Shown here: piece after piece, positions 1 to 12,373 of the stretch
How positions within the stretch are numbered: the first letter of the stretch is position 1
How the letters are laid out: each line of letters starts with the position of its first letter
Assembly: GCF_009674585.1 (NCBI RefSeq)
Contig: NZ_WKJP01000001.1
Span: forward strand, 744,001-808,000
Reading direction: 5' to 3'
DNA length: 64,000 nucleotides
Origin: Haloferax marinisediminis
GTDB lineage: Archaea; Halobacteriota; Halobacteria; Halobacteriales; Haloferacaceae
The notes under the pieces: model-generated
What the model saw: the letters and a program-made list of their open reading frames with translations, nothing else
Databases searched by the model: none
What the model was told of the DNA's origin: nothing
Position numbers and translations under genes: made by a program

Positions 1-439
<439 letters not shown>

Positions 440-533
440 AACGAACGAGACCACCCCGACGGGGTGGCTCACTTTCGATCTCCCGAGTTCGCCGACGTCC
501 GTTCGGACACCTTAGAACTACTAGGGCTGACAC

Positions 534-605
534 GGGCCCATAGCTCAGTGGTAGAGTGCCTCCTTTGCAAGGAGGATGCCCAGGGTTCGAATCCCTGTGG
601 GTCCA
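534..605 (+). tRNA. tRNA-Ala (anticodon UGC)
   Basis: This is the usual archaeal spacer tRNA between 16S and 23S. The acceptor stem pairs GGGCCCA (534-540) with TGGGTCC (598-604), with A605 as discriminator and no encoded CCA. The anticodon stem is CCTCC/GGAGG and the loop TTTGCAA holds TGC at 566-568. The T-arm reads GGGTTCGAATCCC. It is co-transcribed with the rRNAs and must be cut out of the same precursor. Confidence 0.97.
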
Positions 606-764
606 TGGTAAGCAATGTTCAACCCTCGTTGAATCGTGCCCCTTAAGTGTGGGACGACGATACGAAGGAATGAGCATTGACGACTGATGCACCAACCCGC
701 GCAAGCGTGGTTGGGAAGGGTCGAATACGCGCCAGAAGACTACTGGGCGTATGATGAAACCGTG

Positions 765-813
765 TGTACGTGCAATCCAGGCGTCCACTGGACCCGTTCT
801 CCGGGTCACAGTG
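765..813 (+). other. 23S pre-rRNA processing stem, 5' arm
   Basis: This arm pairs with 3735-3782 beyond the 3' end of 23S. TGTACGTGCAATCCAG (765-780) is perfectly complementary to 3767-3782, and the inner segment from TGGACCCG to CAGTG pairs again with one- to few-base bulges. Archaeal 23S precursors are released from such stems by the bulge-helix-bulge endonuclease, followed by ligation. The stem is seen directly; the cut sites are inferred. Confidence 0.85.
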
Positions 814-822
814 ACTATATCA

Positions 823-3726
<2,904 letters not shown>

Positions 3727-3734
3727 TTCATACG

Positions 3735-3782
3735 CACTGAGACCCGAGAACGGGTCCAGGCGCAAACTGGATTGCACGTACA
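3735..3782 (+). other. 23S pre-rRNA processing stem, 3' arm
   Basis: This arm is complementary to 765-813. CTGGATTGCACGTACA (3767-3782) matches the 5' arm over 16 bp without mismatch, and CACTGAGACCCGAGAACGGG pairs with the inner part after small bulges. Together the arms loop out the whole 23S for splicing-type maturation. Confidence 0.85.
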
Positions 3783-3799
3783 AAAATCAGCATCGACGC

Positions 3800-3835
3800 C
3801 ACCGATATTGGTATGGCGATGGTTCGATTCCATCG
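3800..3835 (+). other. 23S-5S spacer with tRNA T-arm-like hairpin
   Basis: The short 23S-5S spacer contains a hairpin GATGG-TTCGATT-CCATC (within 3817-3835). Its 5-bp stem and 7-base loop look like a tRNA T-arm. Just before it, CGCCA...TGGCG can form a second stem. No acceptor stem or D-arm could be found, so this is not called as a tRNA. It may be a relic or a processing structure. Confidence 0.45.
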
Positions 3836-3842
3836 ATCGGAA

Positions 3843-3965
3843 TTAAGGCGGCCAGAGCGGTGAGGTTCCACCCGTACCCATCCCGAACACGGAAGTTAAG
3901 CTCACCTGCGTTCTGGTCAGTACTGGAGTGAGCGATCCTCTGGGAAATCCAGTTCGCCGCCCCTA
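3843..3965 (+). rRNA. 5S ribosomal RNA
   Basis: This is the third rRNA of the operon, about 122 nt. It starts at TTAAGGCGGCC and ends at GGCCGCC-complementary CGCCGCCCCT. The internal CCCATCCCGAACACGGAAGTTAAG is diagnostic of 5S loop B/helix III. It follows 23S by about 115 bp. Ends are set by base-pairing of the terminal helix (GGCGGC/GCCGCC) and are good to one or two bases. Confidence 0.95.
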
Positions 3966-3974
3966 CTCATACTC

Positions 3975-4010
3975 AGAAAGCCCACCGGAGATTCCTCCGG
4001 TGGGCTTTCT
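3975..4010 (+). terminator. strong hairpin after 5S, candidate rRNA terminator
   Basis: A perfect 16-bp inverted repeat (AGAAAGCCCACCGGAG / CTCCGGTGGGCTTTCT) separated by 4 bases begins about 10 bp after 5S and runs into TTCATTT. Archaeal termination is normally driven by T-rich tracts rather than hairpins, so this bacterial-looking hairpin is notable. It could end the rRNA transcript or stabilise or process its 3' end before tRNA-Cys. Confidence 0.6.
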
Positions 4011-4307
4011 TCATTTATGGCGAGCGGGATTCGTACCCGCTCGCAGATTTCATCCGAGAGCGGCAGCGCTGTCGAGTCGCGGGAGCATCGGGCTCGGAGT
4101 CACGAGAGCATCCAGCTCATTGAATCGCGAGTGTACCCGGCTCGCTGGAGAGCGTCGCTTCGCGTCTCCCCACGCAAAACTACTGATGATGTTCGAGACT
4201 GTACGCTCTGGACGATTCGCGAGCACACCCCGAAACGGGGGTCCAACACACCCTAACAGCCCTCACACCGTCAGGCTTAAGCACAAGACGGCGATACGAT
4301 AAACTGC
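4011..4307 (+). other. non-coding spacer between 5S and tRNA-Cys
   Basis: I see no gene here. At 4020-4044 there is a 9-bp hairpin (GCGAGCGGG/CCCGCTCGC). On the minus strand its 7-base loop and inner stem read GGGTACGAATCCC, one base away from a canonical tRNA T-arm. CTTAAG near 4277 could be part of a tRNA-Cys promoter about 30 bp before the tRNA. Reading frames across it look like chance. Confidence 0.5.
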
Positions 4308-4384
4308 GCCAAGGTGGCAGAGTTCGGCCCAACGCATCCGCCTGCAGAGCGGAACCCCCGCCGGTTCAAATCCGGCCCTTGGCT
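4308..4384 (+). tRNA. tRNA-Cys (anticodon GCA)
   Basis: The acceptor stem GCCAAGG (4308-4314) pairs with CCTTGGC (4377-4383), and T4384 is the discriminator. The anticodon stem TCCGC/GCGGA encloses the loop CTGCAGA with GCA at 4344-4346. The T-arm is CCGGTTCAAATCCGG. A tRNA-Cys after 5S is the usual haloarchaeal arrangement. CCA is not encoded. 4385-4528 holds nothing I can support. Confidence 0.96.
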
Positions 4385-4528
4385 TTCTCCTTCACTTCAA
4401 CACCTCACCAGCGGTGCGTCTCGCTTGCAACCACAGTGACGACGTTCTACTCGCAGGTGAATCTCCCGAGATAATCAGTCCGGACACACCGTGCGAGTCC
4501 AAGAGACAGACCCGCCGAAAACACGTGT

Positions 4529-7500
4529 TCAGTCGAGTTGTACTTCGATATCGACATTCGCTGCTCCGTCACCCAACTCCTTGGCGAGTTCGAGGGCGTC
4601 GAGTGCGGTTTCCCGTGCTCGAACCCCGGCTTCGACAGACGAAAAGCACTCTACAGCACGCTCGAATGCGGCCAGAGCATCGGCGGGTCGTCCCACGGTG
4701 CGTAGCACGTCGCCGAGGTGGCGGAGCCACCGCCCTTCGAGGATTTTCGTCGGTGCGAGTTCGACGGCCGTTTCGAGGTAATCGAGTCCGTCGTCTACTG
4801 CTCCGTCTGCGACTAGCACGAGTCCGTACGCACCGTTCGCGTGGGCTTGTGACTCCGAGTCGAGTGTCTCGGCCTCGTTGAGTACGTCTTCAGCAATCGA
4901 CCGGGCATCGTCGAGGTTTCCGCGATCGAGATGTGCACGCGCACTAAGCGCTCGGGCTTCGACACGTTTCGACTCCATTTGGTCGAAGACGTCTACTGCG
5001 GTGGCAGCGTAGTCGGCCGCGTCTGCTGAGGCACCTAGTTCGAGGAGCACTGCACTGAGGCCGAGATTGGCACCTCCGTAAATCTCCGTGAGCTTTTCGT
5101 CGTCGAGGGAGTTGAGGAGGTCCTCGTAGCGCTCGCGGGCATCGTCGAGTGCACCCCGTTCGTATTCGATTCGAGCGAGGTTGTTCGACGAGAGTGCGGT
5201 CCCCATCTCGTCGCCGATGTCGAGACGAATCTCGAGTGCCAATCGGAGATACCGCTCTGCGTCTTCGAGCGATCCGTCTTCGAGCTCGATATGGCTGAGA
5301 AGATCGAGGCTCAACGCTTCTCCCCACCGATACTGAATTCCTCGGCGAATTCGGAGACTCGTTTGGCCGTACTCTCTCGCCACGTCGTACTCTCCAAGCG
5401 TCCGTTCGACGTGCCCGAGGTTTGCGAGGGTGCTCGCAACTTTCGTCGCATCGCCGACTTCTCGTCGGAGTTCGAGTGCCTGCTCGTAATACTCCTTTGC
5501 AGGCTCGGGGTTGTCCGTATGGGCCTCGATAGCACCGAGTGCGTTCAACACGTCACTCCGCCCGACGTCGTCGTCTATCTGTTCGAAGCGGTCGAGTGCT
5601 GCTTCTGCATTCTCACGTGCGCGCTCGAACTCGCCGTGGTAGCGAGCAACTTCGGAGACGCCCGCAAAGCCATCCGCACGCGCCCGCGTGAGTGCTTCGT
5701 CGCCGAAGTCGTCACCGGCGATGTCGGTGAGTGCTTCGAACTCACGTTTTGCCCGGTCGAGTTCGCCACCGTTGACGAACATCCGAGCGCGCCACCGACG
5801 GACGTCGAGTCGGAGGTCCGAATTACACATATCAGGGACGTCGACCGCAGAGTACTCCGTCTCGGCGAACAGTGCCGAGAGCGTCGGGTTGTTGATGCCG
5901 AGTTGGAAGACGTTCTTGACGAGGCGGTCACCCCACGAGGCGGGGTCGTCGTCTATCGTTCGGACGATATCTGCTGCCCCACCGAACACCGACTGGACTT
6001 GTCGGCGGGCCTCCTCGTCGTCAGCGAGCGAGAAGAGTGCGCCCAGACAGCGTTCGAACCGGCGTCTCGCTCGGCGTTCGGATTCGACATCGAGGAGTCG
6101 CTGGAGGAATCTCGTCGACCACGTCTCGTGGACGGTCCGAACACGGTCGGCGTCGGCGTCGCCGAGTGTGGAGTAGAGGACCGAGCGTTCGAGTTCGTCG
6201 AGTGCTGCTTCGACGACCGACTCGTCTCGTCTGTTCGACGACAACGCGTACGCGAGTGGGACGTCAACGTCGATACCGGAGGCGTTCAGGAGATTGACGA
6301 GGACACCGACGTCGACGCCGAGGTCCTCGTCGACGGCCCGAAGGTCCTCGTAGACGCCGTCGATGTCGTCGAGCAGCGTCGTCGGTGCCGAATTGTTGTA
6401 CGCTGTCGGTTCGACGTATCGCGCGAGTCGGTGGAAGAAGAGGTACATCTCCCCGGGGGCGAGTTCGTCACCGTCACCCGGATGCAGTTCGTCGACGTCG
6501 ATATCGATTTCGCGGTCGACCGCCCTCTCGAAGTGATCGACGATTCGTTCGCGCTCGCGAGCATCGACCGGCGGGACCGATACGACGTCGATTGCCTGCG
6601 TTCGGTGCGATTCGAGGCGTGCGGAACCGCGGAGATGGCCGTCTCGCCACTCGTTTTCTCGGCTGTCGAGGAGGAACGTCACTTGGTCGTCGTCGGTGAA
6701 CTCGCGGACGAGTTCGAAGATGGCGTTCGCTTCGTTCCGTGTCGCATCCTCCACGACGACGAGTGTGTGCCCCGGCGCCTCGGCGAGGTACGCCCCGAGG
6801 TGTGCACTCGAGGTAAACGGTTCTCGTTGCCCGCTCTTCCGGTAGACGACTGGTCCCCGTTTTTGTTCGTACCACCGTGTCGCGACTGACATACACACCG
6901 TACTCTTTCCGGCACCAGGCGGCCCGACGACCACCTGGTCGCCGGCGTCACAGAGGCGTTCGAACAGGTCGTCGGTGACGTTCTCGCGGCCATCTGGTGT
7001 CGGGCGCTCACGGTCGAGCGCGTAGCCCTTGCGAACCTCAGCGAGGTCGAACCCTGCGCGCCAGCACGCCAGCGGTGCAGAGACACCGACTCGGTCGAAG
7101 TAGTCCGGTGAAAGTCTGACGAGCCCTTGTGACTGGAGCGCCGTCGGGAGGTCGTCCCCACGGACCGACGTCTCTCCTGTCGTCTCAGTGGCTGGTGCGC
7201 TGGTGGACGACTCGGTCGATGCGGCGGTGGTCGTCTGCTCCGTTTCGCTCGCGTCGGTTGCTTCGCTCGCGAGAGCGGGTTCACCCGAAGAATTGGGTTC
7301 GTCTGCAGAGCCCGTTTCCTTCAGTTCCTCTTCGTCGATGGTGGTGTGCCCACCGAGGTCGAATTCCGTCGCGTCCTTCCAGAGTGACTGTGTATGCTGA
7401 CGCGCCCACGCAATACCCGACTCAGACGTGTTCTGGACGACACACTGGATGTGTCCGCTGTCGTCGTAATTGACGATCGTCAGGTTGGGGCCGTCATCTC

Positions 7501-8134
7501 CGACGGTGTACGAGAACGAAAACGGCGAGACGTCGCCGATACGAACCGTACAGTCGGGAGAGTCGTGGATGGTTTCGAGAAAGACAGGAAACTCTCTCCA
7601 GATGGCCGTGACGACCGATTCGGAGGTGATGAGTCGACACGAGTGGCCATTGGCTATCCACTGCGTCAGTCGTTCGACGAGTGTGCGACTTGGGACTCGT
7701 GCGAAGACGAACGTTCCGTGACTCGTCGTCGCGAGTCGTTCGCCGAGGAGGTCGACGGGGCGGTGCGGAGAGGTTCCCGTCGTGAACTGGACGTCGGCGC
7801 CGACGAGTGCGTCGACGGGAAGCGGGTAGTCACCCGGCTCTTCGACCAGAACCGGGTCGAGTTCGAGAACGTCGCCGAAGTCTTCACGGAGCGAGTCGAA
7901 GAGGGTGAGAAGATATCGGCCCTTCAGCGAGAGGGTAAACCCACCGTCGCGCCCGACGACGAGTCCGGACGTCTTGAGATCTCGGACTGCCCGGTCGACG
8001 GTCGACCGAGAGTAGGTGAGCTGATCGGCCAGTTCGCGCTTGTCGAGTGTGTTCCCGTCTAGAGTCCGGAGGAAGTCGGACCGGTCGAGGACGAGCTCGA
8101 GGTGGTCAGTCACGTGGTCGCTGTTGGGTTCCAT
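4529..8134 (-). CDS. winged-helix / STAND-type P-loop ATPase / TPR protein
   Basis: This 1,201-residue protein has four parts. Residues 1-75 are a winged helix (helix-turn-helix with SRSTVDRAVRDLKTSGLV). Residues 80-265 resemble the effector domain that follows the HTH in many haloarchaeal regulators. Residues 268-330 are a Ser/Thr/acid-rich linker. An NTPase follows with Walker A GPPGAGKS (404-411), Walker B HTLVVVEDA (about 456-464) and a sensor-like VTFLLDSREN. From about residue 790 the C-terminus is TPR repeats with YYEQALELRREVGD-type helices. The order suggests a MalT/AfsR-like switch in which a ligand or partner sensed by the TPRs controls ATP-dependent assembly and DNA binding. Signal and target are unknown. 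It is monocistronic, just after the rRNA operon. The start ATG at 8134 gives the complete HTH. Confidence 0.85.
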   Translation of the reverse strand: MEPNSDHVTDHLELVLDRSDFLRTLDGNTLDKRELADQLTYSRSTVDRAVRDLKTSGLVVGRDGGFTLSLKGRYLLTLFDSLREDFGDVLELDPVLVEEPGDYPLPVDALVGADVQFTTGTSPHRPVDLLGERLATTSHGTFVFARVPSRTLVERLTQWIANGHSCRLITSESVVTAIWREFPVFLETIHDSPDCTVRIGDVSPFSFSYTVGDDGPNLTIVNYDDSGHIQCVVQNTSESGIAWARQHTQSLWKDATEFDLGGHTTIDEEELKETGSADEPNSSGEPALASEATDASETEQTTTAASTESSTSAPATETTGETSVRGDDLPTALQSQGLVRLSPDYFDRVGVSAPLACWRAGFDLAEVRKGYALDRERPTPDGRENVTDDLFERLCDAGDQVVVGPPGAGKSTVCMSVATRWYEQKRGPVVYRKSGQREPFTSSAHLGAYLAEAPGHTLVVVEDATRNEANAIFELVREFTDDDQVTFLLDSRENEWRDGHLRGSARLESHRTQAIDVVSVPPVDARERERIVDHFERAVDREIDIDVDELHPGDGDELAPGEMYLFFHRLARYVEPTAYNNSAPTTLLDDIDGVYEDLRAVDEDLGVDVGVLVNLLNASGIDVDVPLAYALSSNRRDESVVEAALDELERSVLYSTLGDADADRVRTVHETWSTRFLQRLLDVESERRARRRFERCLGALFSLADDEEARRQVQSVFGGAADIVRTIDDDPASWGDRLVKNVFQLGINNPTLSALFAETEYSAVDVPDMCNSDLRLDVRRWRARMFVNGGELDRAKREFEALTDIAGDDFGDEALTRARADGFAGVSEVARYHGEFERARENAEAALDRFEQIDDDVGRSDVLNALGAIEAHTDNPEPAKEYYEQALELRREVGDATKVASTLANLGHVERTLGEYDVAREYGQTSLRIRRGIQYRWGEALSLDLLSHIELEDGSLEDAERYLRLALEIRLDIGDEMGTALSSNNLARIEYERGALDDARERYEDLLNSLDDEKLTEIYGGANLGLSAVLLELGASADAADYAATAVDVFDQMESKRVEARALSARAHLDRGNLDDARSIAEDVLNEAETLDSESQAHANGAYGLVLVADGAVDDGLDYLETAVELAPTKILEGRWLRHLGDVLRTVGRPADALAAFERAVECFSSVEAGVRARETALDALELAKELGDGAANVDIEVQLD

Positions 8135-8337
8135 CGTTCGTCTCTACTCGGTCGTGCACTGCAGTGCCGACCGATGTGTGTTCGTGTAGGATATTGCACG
8201 CAGGTATCAAAACCCTTGGTTGTCCGCCAACTCCCCTCAGTATTCGGGGTGACGTACCCGGTCACCCACTTGCGAGGTGCGGGGACACACTCCGAAGAAA
8301 AGTAATCGTTATACGCCGTGTGGCCCATGCCGAAACC

Positions 8338-9192
8338 ATGCAACGACGCGCCGCGATCATCTCCGTCGTGTTCTTCCTGGTCATCGGTGCCGGTGCATAC
8401 TCGCTCATCGCGACTGCATCGACGCCGTCGATCAGTTTCGAGAACCCCGAGTACTCGCTGGCACAGGGAGACGAGTTCTCCGTCCCCGACAGTGACCAGA
8501 CGTTTACAGTGTCGTCGATCACCGAGGAAGAGGAATCCGGCGGGCACGGTGGCGGCACCACCCTCGTCCGTTCCGGTGAACTCACCTACGTGAACGAATC
8601 AGCCCGCTTCACCGAGACGTGGGACAACGCGAGCACCGTCACGCTCGACGGCATGGACTACCGTGTCGAAATCGCCAACGTCTCCGACCCGTCCGAAGTG
8701 ACGCTCGTCGAACTTCGCAACGATACGGCCATCCTGCAAGCCGACCCGAGCGCAGACAACGAGACGGTCACCCGCGATGGTGAGCGCTACGTCGTCGTCG
8801 ACGGCGAGACGCTCGTTCCCGCCGAGGAGTACTTCCCGGCCAACGAGACGCGCACCTTCGCTGAGGGCGACTCCATCACGTACAACAACGAATCCGCCAC
8901 CGTCGCCGCAGTCGAGACGTCGGGCGCGACCCTCGAATGGTTCGCCGCCGAAGAGCGGACGATCGGTGTCGACAACGAGGCCAACGTCACCGTCGGCGGC
9001 CAGCAGTACCTCGCGTACTTCCCGGACGGCAGCACGATGGTCCTGACGCAGAACTACGAGAGCTACGACCAACAAGTCCACAGCATCGAAGAGTTCCACC
9101 TGCTCGAAAACGGCCTGTGGGGTATCACGATCGTCTCCTTCACGACGATTGTACTCCTCATCGGCATGGCGTTCATGCCGTCGCGGTACTGA
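8338..9192 (+). CDS. membrane-anchored hypothetical protein, two TM segments
   Basis: This 284-residue protein has an N-terminal hydrophobic helix (residues 5-25), a long acidic extracellular-looking domain rich in Asn-x-Ser/Thr sites and a C-terminal TM helix (ITIVSFTTIVLLIGMAFMP). The ATG at 8338 is preferred over upstream in-frame codons because the signal helix starts directly after it. It is divergent from the STAND gene with about 200 bp between them. The repeated VTLDGMDYRVEI / VTVGGQQYLAYF pattern hints at duplicated beta-rich units. No enzyme motif was found and no function can be assigned. Confidence 0.75.
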   Translation: MQRRAAIISVVFFLVIGAGAYSLIATASTPSISFENPEYSLAQGDEFSVPDSDQTFTVSSITEEEESGGHGGGTTLVRSGELTYVNESARFTETWDNASTVTLDGMDYRVEIANVSDPSEVTLVELRNDTAILQADPSADNETVTRDGERYVVVDGETLVPAEEYFPANETRTFAEGDSITYNNESATVAAVETSGATLEWFAAEERTIGVDNEANVTVGGQQYLAYFPDGSTMVLTQNYESYDQQVHSIEEFHLLENGLWGITIVSFTTIVLLIGMAFMPSRY

Positions 9193-9202
9193 ACTCCACC
9201 AC

Positions 9203-9427
9203 TCACCGTTTTTTACGCGCACCTGCCACGCCGAGCGACGCGACTCCCGCGCCGATACCAATCGTGAGGACCGACCCGAGAATCTGAAGCGGAGCACCAG
9301 CGGTCCCGATGGCGGTGTAGCGCCAGGGCATTATCACGAGTGTTCCTGCGCCGTAGAGGGCGACGAACACACCGACTGCGACGACAATCCACGACGTCCA
9401 TCGGGCGGCCGTTTCTCGTCTCATCAT
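9203..9427 (-). CDS. small two-helix membrane protein
   Basis: This 74-residue protein has two predicted TM helices (WIVVAVGVFVALYGAGTLVI and LQILGSVLTIGIGAGVASLG) and a basic tail ending GARKKR. It converges on the preceding gene with a 10-bp gap. The start is the first of two adjacent ATG codons. Longer in-frame extensions read through low-quality sequence and are rejected. Its function is unknown. Small membrane proteins like this are common in haloarchaea. Confidence 0.6.
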   Translation of the reverse strand: MMRRETAARWTSWIVVAVGVFVALYGAGTLVIMPWRYTAIGTAGAPLQILGSVLTIGIGAGVASLGVAGARKKR

Positions 9428-9657
9428 ATCTGATACGTCTCTCTGTGAGAACAAAAACTGGGTGGCGATCTGACCCGTCGAACAGACGGTTCGGACCTCG
9501 CCGCGCTGGCGACAAACAGTCGTCAACGGAGTTGTTGTTCGAGATGAAATGAAGGGGTTCTGTCCTCGATGAGGCGAGTTAATTCAGAGGAGGTCAGGGC
9601 GATTCAGGAGGGCTCCGACCAACCGACGCCGGCGGTCTGGAGACCCGTTGACCCGAC

Positions 9658-12264
9658 TTACCGCCGGAGGAAGTCGAACAGCGAGTAGTCGTGGTCGGGT
9701 TTGTAGGTGCGGAAGACGAGACTGTTCGCGAGCACCGAGACGGAGGAGAACGCCATGGCGCCGGCAGCGAAGACCGGTTGGAGGAGGCCCAGCGACGCCA
9801 GCGGAATCATCGCGGTGTTGTAGCCGAGTGCCCAGAAGAGGTTCTGCTTAATCTTCGAGAGCGTCCCCTCGGAGATGCGGATGGCCTTCACCACGTCCTG
9901 TGGGTCGTCGCGCATGAGCGTCACGTCGGCGGCCTCGATGGCGACGTCGGTTCCCGACCCGAGGGCGGTTCCGACGAACGCCGCGGCGAGGGCGGGGGCG
10001 TCGTTGACGCCGTCACCGACCATCATCACCTTCGTCCCGTCGGACTGGAGGGATTCGACAGCGTCGGCTTTGTCCTCGGGGAGGACGCCAGCGCTGACGT
10101 TGCTGGGGTCGATTCCGACCTGTGCGGCGACGGCGCGGGCGGTTCGCTCGTTGTCGCCGGTAATCATGTGGACCTCGGTGCCGCGTTCGCGGAGGGCGCT
10201 GACTGCCGCTCGTGCGGTGTCTTTCACTTCGTCCGCGTCGGCGACGATACCCGCGAGTTCGCCATCGACGGCGACGAGCATGGCAGTCTTGCCGTCGTCT
10301 TCGAGGGCACGGAGTGCGTCTTCGGCCGGTGACGGGTCGATGCCGTCGTCCGAGAGGAGTTTTCGGTTGCCGACGAGGACGGTCTGGCCGTCGACAGTCG
10401 CACGGATGCCGTGGCCGGGGACGTTCTCGAAGGCTTCGGGGTCCGAGAGGTCGATGCCGCGTTCTTCAGCACCGGTGACGATGGCGCGCGCGAGAGGGTG
10501 TTCGCTGTTGCGTTCGGCGGAGGCGGCGTACCGGAGGACGGCCGTCTCGTCGAGTGCTTCGTCGTCGGCAGTGACGACACCCGACCCGTCGGCCGCAGGA
10601 CCGAGTGCGACCACGTCGGTCAGCGTCATCTCACCTTTCGTGAGCGTCCCGGTCTTGTCGAAGACGACTGTCTCGACGTCTTTGACGCGTTCGAGGATGT
10701 CACCACCCTTGAACAGGACGCCGTTCTGTGCGCCGATCGTCGTTCCGACCATCGTTGCGGCCGGCGTCGCGAGGCCGAGTGCACACGGACAGGCGATGAG
10801 GACCGCCGACGCGAAGACGACGACGGCGAACTCGAACGTGGAGACGCTTCCGCCTGCGATGGCGGGGCCACCAGCGACGAGTCCCCAGAGTGGGAGCGAC
10901 TGGATGAATCCGGCCAACGCCTCGGGGAAGAGGAACCAGACGGACCCCCAAACGAGGGCGTTGACGATGACTGCCGGGACGAAGTACGCCGAGATGCGGT
11001 CGGCGAGGTTCTGAATCTCGGGTTGACGGCCCTGTGCTTCCTTGACGAGCGAAACGATTTGCTGAATCGCAGTCTCGGAGCCGACTTTGGTCGCTTCGAC
11101 CACGAGGACGCCGTTTTGGTTCACCGTCGACCCGACGACTTCGTCGCCGGGTTCCTTCGAGACGGGGACCGACTCGCCGGTGACCATCGACTCGTCGACG
11201 GCGGAGTCTCCGTCGACGACGACACCGTCTGTGGGTATCTTCTCACCCGGTCGGACCTTCATTCGGTCGCCGACCTCTACCTCATCGAGCGGCACTTCGC
11301 GTTCGCTCCCGTCGTCCGAGAGGAGCGTCGCGGTGTCTGCTTCGAGTTCGAGGAGTGACCGAAGTGCCTCGGAGGCCTGTCCCTTCGAGCGTGCTTCGAG
11401 GTAGTTACCGAGCGTGATGAACACCAAGATGAGCGCGGCAGTGTCGAAGTAGAGGCTCCCCGCGAGGAGGCCGAGAAGGACGGCGACGGAGTAGAGATAC
11501 GCCGTCGACGACCCCATGGCGATGAGCACGTCCATGTTGGCCGTGCGGTTCCGGACGATTGCCTTGTAGGAGTTCGCGTAGAACTCGCGGCCGAGGACGA
11601 CCTGAACCGGCGTCGCGAGCGCGAACGCAAGCCACCCCATCGGGATTTCGGTCCCCGGAATCGTCGCAGGCAGGCCGCCAGCAGTGAACAGTTCGACTGC
11701 GAGCATCACCAAGAGGGGGACCGAGAGTGCCGCACCAAAGAGGGTCAGTCGTTTCTGTCGGCGAATCTCTTCGTTTCGGGCGACGTCACGGGCGTCTTCG
11801 CGCTCGCTTCCGGCGTCGCCGTCGCTGCCGTCGTCACCGTCATTCTCGCGGATGGGGGTGTACCCGGCGTCTTCGACGGCCTGATACAGGTCGTCGAGCG
11901 TCACGTCCGCCGGATTGTACGTCACGACTGCTTCGTCGGTGGCGAAGTTGACCTCCGCGTCGACGACGCCCGGGAGTGACTCCAACGACCGCCGGTTCGC
12001 GTCCGCGCAGTTCGCACAACTCATTCCGGAGATACCAATCGAGCGCGTCTCCGAGATGGCGTCGTACCCGGCCTGTGAGATGGCGTCGTACACCTCCGCG
12101 AGCGATACCTCCTCGGGGTCGTACTCGACGGTCCCCTCGTCGGTGGCGAAGTTAACCGTCGCCTCCGATACCCCGTCGAGGGCTTCGAGTGCATCCCCTA
12201 CGGTACGCGAGCAGTTCGCGCAACTCATGCCGCGGATGTCCAGATGTGCCGTTCGGCTACTCAT
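9658..12264 (-). CDS. copA: copper-exporting P1B-type ATPase CopA
   Basis: This 868-residue Cu(I) pump exports copper from the cytoplasm using ATP. Two N-terminal heavy-metal domains carry GMSCANC (Cys15/18 and Cys83/86). The core has TGES (362-365), the transmembrane metal motif CPC (492-494), the phosphorylation site DKTGT (536-540), SEHP (587-590) and GDGVND (750-755). The YN pair and MxxSS pattern in the last helices fit Cu(I) selectivity. It lies downstream of the TRASH-domain regulator on the same strand with a 109-bp gap that holds a TACGTACGTA palindrome (12271-12280) next to the start. Copper-induced control is likely. Confidence 0.96.
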   Translation of the reverse strand: MSSRTAHLDIRGMSCANCSRTVGDALEALDGVSEATVNFATDEGTVEYDPEEVSLAEVYDAISQAGYDAISETRSIGISGMSCANCADANRRSLESLPGVVDAEVNFATDEAVVTYNPADVTLDDLYQAVEDAGYTPIRENDGDDGSDGDAGSEREDARDVARNEEIRRQKRLTLFGAALSVPLLVMLAVELFTAGGLPATIPGTEIPMGWLAFALATPVQVVLGREFYANSYKAIVRNRTANMDVLIAMGSSTAYLYSVAVLLGLLAGSLYFDTAALILVFITLGNYLEARSKGQASEALRSLLELEADTATLLSDDGSEREVPLDEVEVGDRMKVRPGEKIPTDGVVVDGDSAVDESMVTGESVPVSKEPGDEVVGSTVNQNGVLVVEATKVGSETAIQQIVSLVKEAQGRQPEIQNLADRISAYFVPAVIVNALVWGSVWFLFPEALAGFIQSLPLWGLVAGGPAIAGGSVSTFEFAVVVFASAVLIACPCALGLATPAATMVGTTIGAQNGVLFKGGDILERVKDVETVVFDKTGTLTKGEMTLTDVVALGPAADGSGVVTADDEALDETAVLRYAASAERNSEHPLARAIVTGAEERGIDLSDPEAFENVPGHGIRATVDGQTVLVGNRKLLSDDGIDPSPAEDALRALEDDGKTAMLVAVDGELAGIVADADEVKDTARAAVSALRERGTEVHMITGDNERTARAVAAQVGIDPSNVSAGVLPEDKADAVESLQSDGTKVMMVGDGVNDAPALAAAFVGTALGSGTDVAIEAADVTLMRDDPQDVVKAIRISEGTLSKIKQNLFWALGYNTAMIPLASLGLLQPVFAAGAMAFSSVSVLANSLVFRTYKPDHDYSLFDFLRR

Positions 12265-12270
12265 TGTGCA

Positions 12271-12280
12271 TACGTACGTA
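12271..12280. promoter_or_regulatory. palindrome at copA start, candidate operator
   Basis: The perfect 10-bp palindrome TACGTACGTA sits 6 bp upstream of the copA ATG, where a leaderless transcript would start. It is a plausible regulator site for the adjacent copper regulator. The palindrome is seen; the function is inferred. Confidence 0.35.
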
Positions 12281-12373
12281 CCCCATTCTTACCTGAGTTG
12301 TGCCTTACAGACTGGGAGAAACCAGGGATGCTAACTTTCGATTCGAAACCGCTCTACGACGAGTCCCTCGTTC

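Noticed and set aside
4308-4529. tRNA-Cys as the attachment site of an integrated element carrying the STAND gene
   Set aside because: I found no repeat of the tRNA 3' end downstream and no integrase in the window.
5291-6889. 532-residue plus-strand open frame inside the STAND gene
   Set aside because: It is fully antisense to a protein with clear ATPase and TPR motifs. It has no recognisable motif.
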